Below, one piece after another: positions 53,776-60,791 of a DNA stretch of 64,000 nucleotides; position 1 is the stretch's first letter, and each line of letters begins with the position of its first letter. The notes under the pieces are model-generated. The model made no database searches. It saw only the letters and a list, made by a program, of their open reading frames with translations, and was not told the origin of the DNA. The DNA comes from Ignavibacteria bacterium. GTDB taxonomy: Bacteria; Bacteroidota; Ignavibacteria; Kapaibacteriales; Kapaibacteriaceae. The translations under genes and the position numbers were made by a program. Location of the stretch: positions 620,001-684,000 of the forward strand of contig JADJIQ010000005.1 in the NCBI GenBank assembly GCA_016707005.1, given 5' to 3'.

Positions 53776-54596
53776 CCCTCGGAGTCACTCGCAGTTGCAG
53801 GCGGCACGGCTGAAGTAGGCGTGGAACTCGAAGTTTGTCCGGCCTTTGCAGCAGTCTGCTTAGCGACCTTCTGTAGTGCTTTCTTCAAGCGTTGCTGGGT
53901 TTCTTTCACCTTGTCTCCCTCAACTACCTCCCGCTTTAGGACATCATTCACGAGGATATCCAATATCTGTTCTTGTTCAACCTTGAGCTCTGGAAAGAGC
54001 CTCCGGAGCTCTTTGCGAACAACCGATACAGCCGGATCACTCATCAATATCTGTGCGATGGTAAACTTGTTAACCAATTGCGCTTGCTGATGAAAAACGT
54101 CCATCGCATCTGAGCTTAGTCCTTCTCTACAAAGCAAGAAGATCCTGTTCAGATCATCATCGTTCTTCAGATTAACAGAGGTGAGATTAAAGGATGACAC
54201 CTCTTCGAAGTCGATTGGCTGACCAAACTTGATACGATAGAGTCGCCAATCAATGGCATTTGTGAGTACAACCCATTCGATACCCTGATTAGCTCCGTAG
54301 TTGACCGCCTGTCGCAGATGAGAGTCATTCAAAGTGACGCCTGCAGACTTCACTTCGATCAGATAGCGGATCTTGTTGTCGATCTTTACAGCGAGGTCGC
54401 AGTACGTACCTCGTATCTGCTGCTCGCTGGTGAGCTCTAGATACTTGTCAAAGCCAAAGGAATCAGCAAGAATGTCTTTAACAAGTGTCACAGTGTCGGC
54501 CTCTGACACATCTCTTGTCTTTTGAAGCACTGCTACTGCTTGGAATACCTTCACTGTCGCACCAAGGCGGTCTAATACCTTTTTCGGGATCTTCAT
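53772..54596 (-). CDS. Stand-alone HsdR-N-type (PD-(D/E)XK) protein
   Basis: Protein of 274 residues. The N-terminal 150 residues match type I restriction R-subunit N-terminal domains: LELTSEQQIRGTYCDLAVKI and IRYLIEVKSAGVTLNDSHLR give the D...(E)xK nuclease pattern, and QAVNYGANQGIEWVVLTNAI is the usual continuation. The C-terminal part is helical and ends in a low-complexity Ser/Thr/Pro/Ala tail. There is no helicase domain and no hsdM or hsdS nearby. Many such proteins are uncharacterised. It is upstream of and coupled to the channel gene. Confidence 0.82.
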   Translation of the reverse strand: MKIPKKVLDRLGATVKVFQAVAVLQKTRDVSEADTVTLVKDILADSFGFDKYLELTSEQQIRGTYCDLAVKIDNKIRYLIEVKSAGVTLNDSHLRQAVNYGANQGIEWVVLTNAIDWRLYRIKFGQPIDFEEVSSFNLTSVNLKNDDDLNRIFLLCREGLSSDAMDVFHQQAQLVNKFTIAQILMSDPAVSVVRKELRRLFPELKVEQEQILDILVNDVLKREVVEGDKVKETQQRLKKALQKVAKQTAAKAGQTSSSTPTSAVPPATASDSEG

Positions 54597-54675
54597 ACCC
54601 TCTACCCTCGTTAGAATCTATGAAACGACTATACTTGGCCGTAAAAGTACATATCTATCCTGAACCGAAGACGAA

Positions 54676-54710
54676 ATGACGTCACAACGTCATAATTGTC
54701 ATAACGTCAT
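54676..54710. repeat. Short ATGAC/GTCAT array after arsM
   Basis: One direct ATGAC (54676) and GTCAT units at 54689, 54698 and 54706, plus a degenerate GTCAC at 54681. It sits a few bases beyond the arsM stop, at the end of the minus-strand operon. Same unit as the arrays near 17.1 kb and 51.9 kb. Confidence 0.85.
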
Positions 54711-54716
54711 AACTCT

Positions 54717-55556
54717 TTAGCAACATCCACCGCCTGGCACACACACATTTACAGGCTTCACTCCGTATACGGTTGTGCTGATGATGCCTTGCCCCTTCTC
54801 ATTCATTGCTGTGATCTCGTCTGAGGTGAGATACGCCGAGAGGATGTCATCCGGGAGAACAACGGGACGGGCTTTTTGGACGGTGATGTTTGTGAAGCCT
54901 ACTTCAGAGAGCATGCGAAGGTAGTCTGATTCTTGGATGGCTCCCGATACACAGCCGGCATACATCTCCGCATCCTTGCGAAGGGGCTCCGGTAGTTCAC
55001 CACGCAGGACGATGTCGCTCACGCTGAAGTGACCTCCGGGTTTGAGAATGCGGAACATCTCTTGGAAGGCCTTGAGTTTATCCGGTACAAGATTGAGAAC
55101 ACAGTTGCTGATGATCACGTCTGCACGATTGGCAGCAATGGGTATGTTCTCGATATCACCCTGACGGAATTCGACATTGTTGAAGCTGAGCTTGTCGGCA
55201 TTCTCCCGCGCCTTGGCGATCATCTCGGGTGTCATATCGATACCGATGACCTTCCCACTCTCGCCCGTGATTGCTCTTGCTACAAATGCATCATTGCCGG
55301 CACCGGATCCCAGATCAACAACTGTGTCGCCTTCCTTGATCTGTGCGAATTCGGTTGGCACACCACATCCAAGGGCAAGATCCGCATCGGCTACATATCC
55401 CTTGAGCTTGGTGTAGTCCTCGGCAAAAATGGTGTAGTCCACCGTTGAACATCCGCCAACACCACAACATGATGCCGCGTTCTGCTCATGAGATTGCTGG
55501 GCGATCTCGCCGTATTTGGTGCGAACGAGTTCCTTGAGTTCTGTAGAGGTTTCCAT
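54717..55556 (-). CDS. arsM: Arsenite methyltransferase
   Basis: SAM-dependent enzyme that methylates As(III), 279 residues. The SAM loop is VVDLGSGAGNDAFVARAITG. Arsenic-binding Cys sites are present: SCCGVGGC near residue 30, SNCVLNLVPDK in the core and YAGCVSGA further on; the protein also ends in CVPGGGCC. YGVKPVNV at the C terminus is the usual ArsM end. It is the last gene of the minus-strand operon with SigZ and a T9SS beta-helix protein, 54 bp after the latter. No arsR or ars pump is in view. Confidence 0.94.
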   Translation of the reverse strand: METSTELKELVRTKYGEIAQQSHEQNAASCCGVGGCSTVDYTIFAEDYTKLKGYVADADLALGCGVPTEFAQIKEGDTVVDLGSGAGNDAFVARAITGESGKVIGIDMTPEMIAKARENADKLSFNNVEFRQGDIENIPIAANRADVIISNCVLNLVPDKLKAFQEMFRILKPGGHFSVSDIVLRGELPEPLRKDAEMYAGCVSGAIQESDYLRMLSEVGFTNITVQKARPVVLPDDILSAYLTSDEITAMNEKGQGIISTTVYGVKPVNVCVPGGGCC

Positions 55557-55610
55557 GGTGGTTCTTTTACGTGAACGGGTTTGGGATTGCGATGATCCCT
55601 TGAGACAGCA

Positions 55611-57485
55611 TTAACGAAGGATCGAGAGCGTTCGTGTTTCGATCGTGCTGCCGGAGATCATGCGAATCACATAGGTGCCAGTTGCAAGTGAAGAGATGTT
55701 GATCAGTGCAGGTGAAGCCACGAACTCGCCCTGGAGAACCGTACGTCCGGTTGCGTCCACAAGGTGATACGTACTGTTTCCGTAGTAGACCGTAGTGATC
55801 AGGAGGTGATCACTCGCCGGTTGTGGTTGGATCCATGTGTGTGGAGTGGCTGAAGCGTGTTCCACTGTGCTGGTAGTGGCCTCACAGACGATCTTTCTTG
55901 CAAAAGCTGAATCCAAGACGTCGCGTTGAAGACCAAGAGAAGGATCAACGCCGACAGCACTAGTTGGAAAAACATTCTTACTCATCGGACCAAACTCAGT
56001 GTACCGAGATGCATTGCCCCCTATCAACACGTTGTCGCTGAAACGTCGGTTAGCGTCTGTGATATCGGGAAAGTAGTGTTGAATGGTTCCATCGCCTTCT
56101 GCCTTACCCGGACCATAGATGCCTTGATATCCGCCGGCTGAACGGAAGCAATTCGCAACGTTCTTGGTGAAGACAAATCCGCTTGTGGGTTTGAATGCCC
56201 ATGTGATGGGACCTGTCTGCTCTATCGTATTGCCGACCACGGAGACGTTCTCTGGGTTGCCGATCTTGAGGAAGGTACCGTCATTGGGACCACTCACGTT
56301 CCCATCGCCGAATGCCGGACCGTTGATGTTTGTGAAGAGGTTGTTGGCGATCAAAATCCGGGACGATCTGGTACTGGGAATATCATCCGATCCGGAGATC
56401 GTGATTCCTGCACCAACATTGCGAACGATGTTATTGGTGATCGTAACATCACTCACATCGGCTTGTGGTGCCTTGCCCCCTTCAGCTCGAACGGTAAGGA
56501 GGATGGCGTAGCCACTCTGACCGATCGGGAGATCTGCCCAAGAGTTCTCCAGCGTGTTTCCATCGAGGAGCACCCTTCTACCTGTCTTCAGTTCAAAGAG
56601 GTTCTTGATCGTCCAATGTTTGCCGGCGTAGGTAGCATCACTAACACGCCAGGTAAGGGGCTTATACATGTGGTTCTGACGGATCTCGATGTCCGACGGA
56701 ACAAGGTTGGGAATGCTCGGCGCGCCTCCACCGAACATGATGTTTTCTCCCGATGCTTCGAGGTAGTTGTTGATGATCTTGAACGGTCCGGGACCATTTA
56801 CGCCGGCAATGGCCTGTGCATCAAAGCCAATACTGTGAAAGTCCGAGATGTAGGAATCAATGATGGCGGCATTCGCACAATCGAGACGAACGCCAAACTT
56901 CATCACGGTTCCATTGGTGTGACCGTGGATGTAGCACCGATCGATGATGAGATGATGCGGCACTTCTTCGAGTGTTGTCTGCGCTGGACCGTTGTCACCA
57001 AGAAAGACAAGTCCGTAACTCTCCTGCACCTTTTCGTCGGCCGTGATCTCTATTCCGATCAGTCGATAGTGATGTGCGCCCGACTCTGTGCGCACCGCCG
57101 GATGACCTGCTGTATTTGTTGTTACAAAGCGCGGCATCACGGACGCCATGGTGGGTGAGATCCGTAGCCCTTGGTTGGGAAGTGCGTTGATGGTTGATGG
57201 CATGATGATGATCCATCCGCTGCCAACATCCTTCTTGCGTAGCACAATGGTTCCCTCGGTGACTTGATCTGCATCGACAACGATCACTGTTCCTAGCTGT
57301 GCTGCATCGATCGCCGACTGGAGATCTGTGAACATCCTGCCATTCGATCCAACAGTGAGTCGCGCATACCCCGTGGTGTCAGGGAAACACGTCACAACAC
57401 TATCAGTATTCGGAAGTGCCGGTGTCACTACTTGTGAAACAGCTACAACCGAAGCAAACACGAGAATGAGAAGGGTTCGGATCAT
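55611..57485 (-). CDS. Secreted right-handed beta-helix protein with T9SS sorting domain
   Basis: Exported protein of 624 residues (signal MIRTLLILVFASVVAVSQ). A long series of parallel beta-helix turns with conserved Asn positions is visible: RLIGIEITADEKVQESYGLV, LIIDRCYIHGHTNGTVMKFG, DVTITNNIVRNVGAGITISG, RILIANNLFTNINGPAF, NVSVVGNTIEQTGPIT. It ends in a T9SS domain (QPASDHLLITTVYYGNSTYH ... TGTYVIRMISGSTIETR). Polysaccharide binding or cleavage is the usual role of this fold, but here it is tied to a sigma factor and arsM. Its ATG overlaps the sigma stop (ATGA). Confidence 0.87.
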   Translation of the reverse strand: MIRTLLILVFASVVAVSQVVTPALPNTDSVVTCFPDTTGYARLTVGSNGRMFTDLQSAIDAAQLGTVIVVDADQVTEGTIVLRKKDVGSGWIIIMPSTINALPNQGLRISPTMASVMPRFVTTNTAGHPAVRTESGAHHYRLIGIEITADEKVQESYGLVFLGDNGPAQTTLEEVPHHLIIDRCYIHGHTNGTVMKFGVRLDCANAAIIDSYISDFHSIGFDAQAIAGVNGPGPFKIINNYLEASGENIMFGGGAPSIPNLVPSDIEIRQNHMYKPLTWRVSDATYAGKHWTIKNLFELKTGRRVLLDGNTLENSWADLPIGQSGYAILLTVRAEGGKAPQADVSDVTITNNIVRNVGAGITISGSDDIPSTRSSRILIANNLFTNINGPAFGDGNVSGPNDGTFLKIGNPENVSVVGNTIEQTGPITWAFKPTSGFVFTKNVANCFRSAGGYQGIYGPGKAEGDGTIQHYFPDITDANRRFSDNVLIGGNASRYTEFGPMSKNVFPTSAVGVDPSLGLQRDVLDSAFARKIVCEATTSTVEHASATPHTWIQPQPASDHLLITTVYYGNSTYHLVDATGRTVLQGEFVASPALINISSLATGTYVIRMISGSTIETRTLSILR

Positions 57486-58036
57486 GCCGCCTGACACCCA
57501 CAGTCTGGATTGGTGCAATGATGTTCATCACCATTTGTTATCTGGCCTCTTCTATTCACTTCAAATTGACAGCATGCCATAACCTGCTCTTTCAATTTGG
57601 CTTTGCCACGCTGAACTCTCGACTTTACACCAGAAAGGGAAATGTTGAGCTCATTGGCGATCACACGCATAGGCACACCATCGATCTCACTTCGATGCAC
57701 AGCTGAACGATATGGTTCCTCGAGCGTTGCGATCATAGAAGTAAGGCACACGGCAATGTGATGTAGGTCTTCGGAAGTTGGCTGGTCCACTGGGTCAATG
57801 TCCGACAAAACATCATGATGCCGCACGCGATGATGGTCGCGCACGGCATTCATGGTGATCTGAAACAGCCACGGCAGGAGCATCGATTCATCGCGAAGTG
57901 TGGACCGTTTGGTCCATGCCTTCACAAGCGCGTCATGAACGATGTCTTCGGCAATCACATCGTTGTGAACCTTGCTTCGAACAAATCGAACCAGACGTGT
58001 TCGATACTCTTGCCAATTGTGTTCTACTTGCTGCAT
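57482..58036 (-). CDS. sigZ: SigZ-type ECF sigma factor with Cys-rich tail
   Basis: ECF sigma factor of 184 residues. Region 2 is EYRTRLVRFVRSKVHNDVIA and LLPWLFQITMNAVRDHHRVR; region 4 is LEEPYRSAVHRSEIDGVPMR and NELNISLSGVKSRVQRGKAK. After region 4 comes the SigZ tail: VMACCQFEVNRRGQI, then HHCTNPDCGCQAA. The CC and CxxxxCxC sets plus two His could bind a metal or metalloid and regulate the factor directly, since no anti-sigma gene is present. The ATG at 58036 lies inside the preceding small peptide frame; a TTG eight codons earlier is unlikely. Confidence 0.9.
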   Translation of the reverse strand: MQQVEHNWQEYRTRLVRFVRSKVHNDVIAEDIVHDALVKAWTKRSTLRDESMLLPWLFQITMNAVRDHHRVRHHDVLSDIDPVDQPTSEDLHHIAVCLTSMIATLEEPYRSAVHRSEIDGVPMRVIANELNISLSGVKSRVQRGKAKLKEQVMACCQFEVNRRGQITNGDEHHCTNPDCGCQAA

Positions 58037-58104
58037 GAACACGTACAGGTGCAGGTGCAAGACTCACATGTACATGTGGTGCAGCAATCTGATGAAGTAG
58101 CCAT
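58024..58104 (-). CDS. 26-residue Cys-rich peptide upstream of sigZ
   Basis: Short open frame, ATG at 58104 to TAG at 58024. The peptide starts MATSSD and then has nine Cys in twenty residues (positions 7, 8, 11, 13, 16, 18, 20, 22, 24), mostly as a Cys-Thr/Ser-Cys alternation, and ends SCSK. GGGAG lies seven bases before the ATG. It overlaps the sigZ start by 13 bp in another frame, which suggests coupling. A candidate ECF promoter lies about 40 bases upstream. It looks like a minimal metallothionein or As/metal-binding peptide, but it is not a known family to me. Small size means chance cannot be excluded; codon use is simple (TGC/TGT with ACC/ACA/ACG). Confidence 0.6.
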   Translation of the reverse strand: MATSSDCCTTCTCESCTCTCTCSCSK

Positions 58105-58146
58105 GATCAAACTCCCTAGTGGATTGAAAAATACTGCTTGTATGGA

Positions 58147-58179
58147 GTAAGACGGTATGGGGCTAAAAAGGACGCAACA
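58147..58179 (-). promoter_or_regulatory. Candidate ECF promoter of the Cys-peptide/sigZ operon
   Basis: Read on the minus strand: TGTTGCGTCCTTTTT (58179-58165), nine bases, then CCGTCTTAC (58155-58147). This matches the general ECF pattern of an AAC/GTC-rich -35 with a T-tract and a CGTC -10. It is placed 40-75 bases ahead of the peptide start and would make the operon autoregulated by SigZ. Assignment by pattern only. Confidence 0.55.
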
Positions 58180-58235
58180 TTCCTGAACGAACATCAGCTC
58201 GCCTTGACTACATTAGGGCTATGGGCAAATGGGGA

Positions 58236-59429
58236 ATGCATCGACTACTGGTCTTGGCAGGGTTCATTACTGCCATTTCAACGGCCTCCGCACAACGTGG
58301 GGGTCGCACGGTATTGCAGGAGTGGTACCCTTCAAAACCGGCAGATAGCACTATGACCAGCTGGGCGTTGCGACAGGGCACAACCATGACTGTGCCGCGC
58401 GTTTCCCGGTCACCGCGTGGGATCCGGTTATTGGGTCCCTTTGGCGCTGCCGACGCGCTGCGGATGACCCTTAAGGGTCTTCCTCGACACTCCTTGGTGC
58501 GCATCGAACTGGGATGGCACATCATCGGACCGTGGCAGGGCACAGATGCCAATGACCGGTTCATGGTGATGGCAGACGGGAAGAATGTGGTTGATGCAAC
58601 ATTCTCCAACACCGCGGCTGCCCAAACCTGGCCGGACGCCTCAAATACGCGCCAACTGCCCCCTAGAACAAGAACTCGCAACAGTAACATGCTCGGCTAT
58701 CCGTGCACATATGCGATCGACTATTCAGGGCCGATGGATGCCACGTATGAGACCGTTGGTACTATCTCGCATACTGGTAGTACGTTGAACCTCGACATAA
58801 CAGCACTTCTTGCCTACGTGAAGCTTGATTCTTGTGAGAAACTCTGGGGAATTGATCACATCGTGATCTCTGTATTGGATGCCTACACAGAGAGTGAACT
58901 ACCCGGACGCTCCTTCACGCGTCCGTTGGTTGATGCCGTGACGTATACCGAGGGTGATGTACGCGAGATAGCAGAGTTCGTTCAAGACGGTGATTTTCCG
59001 GGGCTGATCTCTACTTCTGCCCTTGCCAAGGACCTCCACGTTACATACCTCAACAGTGAGTGTCACTCCTGCGGTGATGTGTGCCTCATGTATCACTATC
59101 GTCTCTACACCGATGGGTGGATGAGCGTGTGGTCCAATAGAGCGGCACGCGGCAAGGCCACGTTCACTGCCATGCTCACTCCGGAAGAACTCGATACAAT
59201 GTCGATGATGCTGGCTGACTGTGCTCAAGAGCCGATTATTCCGGCCTATCACGACTCTACCTACGAAGCAGAACACCCCGACCTCACACACTGTGAGCTC
59301 GTGATCATTGTGAACGACAAAGAGGCAAAGACCGAGGTGTTTGCCGGTGAGCCCCCTACCATCCGGCGTATGATGAACTACGCCATGGCCATCCTTGAGA
59401 GAAGGGGCTGGAGTCCGATCCCGCGGTAG
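58236..59429 (+). CDS. Exported protein with DUF6438-like C-terminal domain
   Basis: Exported protein of 397 residues (signal MHRLLVLAGFITAISTASAQ). The first half has RLLGPFGAADALRMTLKGLP and LGWHIIGPWQGTDANDRFMV, which look like a beta-sandwich with a ligand face but match no family I can name. The second half resembles DUF6438: LHVTYLNSECHSCGDVCLMY, then MLTPEELDTMSMMLADC and a final ELVIIVNDKEAKTEVFAGEP. Cys pairs HSCGDVC could be a metal site or disulfide. The start at 58236 is chosen; 58221 is possible. It is divergent from the Cys-peptide/sigZ promoter region (131 bp between them), so shared control is possible. Confidence 0.7.
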   Translation: MHRLLVLAGFITAISTASAQRGGRTVLQEWYPSKPADSTMTSWALRQGTTMTVPRVSRSPRGIRLLGPFGAADALRMTLKGLPRHSLVRIELGWHIIGPWQGTDANDRFMVMADGKNVVDATFSNTAAAQTWPDASNTRQLPPRTRTRNSNMLGYPCTYAIDYSGPMDATYETVGTISHTGSTLNLDITALLAYVKLDSCEKLWGIDHIVISVLDAYTESELPGRSFTRPLVDAVTYTEGDVREIAEFVQDGDFPGLISTSALAKDLHVTYLNSECHSCGDVCLMYHYRLYTDGWMSVWSNRAARGKATFTAMLTPEELDTMSMMLADCAQEPIIPAYHDSTYEAEHPDLTHCELVIIVNDKEAKTEVFAGEPPTIRRMMNYAMAILERRGWSPIPR

Positions 59430-59450
59430 CCTCGGGCTTAAGCCCGAGGC
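59429..59450. terminator. Operon-end palindrome, CCTCGGGC type (copy 1)
   Basis: CCTCGGGCTTAAGCCCGAGG with G and C at the ends is a 22-bp perfect palindrome touching the stop codon of the DUF6438-like gene. No T-run follows. An identical 20-bp core occurs 483 bp away (59913-59932). Confidence 0.8.
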
Positions 59451-59549
59451 CAGTGCTACGTAACCTTTACAGCATTCTTTCTGTCCTTACCCCCATTATT
59501 GCCGCTGGCGAAAGCTGGTGGTTATACTTTTTTCACTCTGGGAGGTAGC

Positions 59550-59912
59550 ATGTCTAAGGTTGTTCATTTTGAGATCCCTGCAGAGGATCCACAGGTTAAG
59601 ATGACGTTCTTCACAAACGTCTTTGGATGGCAGTTCGAAGCATATGGTGACAGTGACTATTATCTGACAGCTGCAGGTGAAGAAGGGGCTATGGGGATCG
59701 GTGGAGCGATCATGAAGCGTAATGACCCAAGCCAACCGCTGGTGAATACGATCAGCGTTGCATCGATCGATGACACTGTTCCGGTGATCGAAGCGAACGG
59801 TGGAACAGTGGTTGTTCCTAAGATGGAAGTTGGCGAGATGGGCTGGGTGGCTTACTTCACCGACCCAGAAGGCATGATCCATGGAATCTGGGAGATCAAG
59901 CACGCAGGCTGA
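59550..59912 (+). CDS. VOC-family (glyoxalase-like) protein
   Basis: 120-residue vicinal-oxygen-chelate protein. SKVVHFEIPAEDPQVKMTFF and NVFGWQFEAY form the first half; VAYFTDPEGMIHGIWEIK closes the fold. The ATG at 59550 has GGGAGG at good distance; longer upstream readings are not supported. It stands between two identical palindromes, which may insulate it. It is related in subgroup to the VOC protein at 34609-34995. Confidence 0.88.
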   Translation: MSKVVHFEIPAEDPQVKMTFFTNVFGWQFEAYGDSDYYLTAAGEEGAMGIGGAIMKRNDPSQPLVNTISVASIDDTVPVIEANGGTVVVPKMEVGEMGWVAYFTDPEGMIHGIWEIKHAG

Positions 59913-59932
59913 CCTCGGGCTTAAGCCCGAGG
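59913..59932. terminator. Operon-end palindrome, CCTCGGGC type (copy 2)
   Basis: CCTCGGGCTTAAGCCCGAGG, identical to the core of the copy at 59429-59450. It begins at the end of the VOC stop codon and ends one base before the convergent GyrI-like gene, so it could serve both. Confidence 0.8.
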
Positions 59933-60400
59933 CTAGGCAACGGGGATGTAGTAGTCCACCACTCCATCGCCACTCTTTGCGCTAAATCGTTCGTCGTATT
60001 TCTCAAAGTCCGGTGCATTGCGTTTGATGAGCCCCGTAGCTGGAAGGTGTTCTCTCCACACAGCATCAATGAACTGCGGGAATCCGGCTATGGGGCCATC
60101 GTACGTGAAAATTGCATATCGTCCGGCAGGCACGGGTACAGTTGTGATCCCATCGAGAGAAGGGGCTGAGGGGTCCACAGCAATTCCCACCATGTAGACA
60201 AATCCACAATCGGGTCCATCCCCTTCGATCATATCTATACATGCACCGTAGAGTGCTTGCGGATCATGACCAGGCAACGTGAACAGACGCGGCACAGATT
60301 CGTCCCATAATTGGGGGATCTGATGTCGCGTTTCTGTGTTGAATGTGCGTGCGATACCACGCAAGGTAAATGCTGGTAGGTCAACGGTAGTTGTTGTCAT
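59933..60400 (-). CDS. GyrI-like/AraC effector-binding-domain protein
   Basis: 155-residue stand-alone effector-binding domain (SOUL-like fold) as in GyrI and the C-terminal parts of AraC-type regulators. TVDLPAFTLRGIARTFN, the YGACIDM block, GITTVPVPAGRYAIFTYDGP and FEKYDERFSAKSGDGVVDYY-IPVA are typical. Such proteins bind small cations or act as hydrolases. The ATG at 60400 (MTTTTVDLPA) is preferred over one 15 codons upstream. An inverted repeat (60454-60491) lies 54 bp before it. Confidence 0.85.
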   Translation of the reverse strand: MTTTTVDLPAFTLRGIARTFNTETRHQIPQLWDESVPRLFTLPGHDPQALYGACIDMIEGDGPDCGFVYMVGIAVDPSAPSLDGITTVPVPAGRYAIFTYDGPIAGFPQFIDAVWREHLPATGLIKRNAPDFEKYDERFSAKSGDGVVDYYIPVA

Positions 60401-60791
60401 GGCAACAGATAACACGTGGCTGTAAGTTCGTTTAGTCCTGAGCACTTAGTTAACCTTGGAATTTTAACTCAATACGTTGAGTAATTCAAGGAACAACATC
60501 ATACTTTTAATTCAACGCCGACTCATCAAGCACTGATGCCGGTGTGTTCTTCCCGTTGGGTTTTGAGGTAGGAACACTACTCGGCTACTCCGCTTATGGG
60601 CTTTGCATCTGTGATGGACGTCCTGAGGGCAAGGTAGTGGTCAGTTATTATGTCCAATTAATTGTCCAAGAGATCGTCCAAACCTTGGTCCGTGATCTTG
60701 GCAAGTCATTACATTGCTTATGGTTATTGCGTTAGCAAGATTGTCCAGGAGATTGTCCAGGAGATTATCCGGAGGACTGTCCAAGGATAGA
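60401..60791. other. Intergenic region with inverted repeat and TTGTCCA repeats
   Basis: No convincing gene in 391 bp. An imperfect hairpin CCTTGGAATT...AATTCAAGG spans 60454-60491, with the exact arms ACTCAA and TTGAGT (60467-60482) around TACG. Further on, GATTGTCCAGGA occurs twice in tandem (60739-60750, 60751-60762), with looser relatives (TTGTCCAAGAGA near 60662, GATTATCCGGAG, GACTGTCCAAGG). A short plus-strand frame at 60544-60735 shows no family features. The first part probably regulates the GyrI-like gene; the repeats abut the pyruvate kinase 3' end. Confidence 0.7.

Noticed and set aside
53772..54596. Type I restriction-modification system
   Set aside because: Only an R-subunit N-terminal-like domain; no helicase, methylase or specificity gene.
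60544..60735. 63-codon plus-strand frame in the intergenic region
   Set aside because: No ribosome binding site, no family pattern, and part of it is made of the TTGTCCA repeats.
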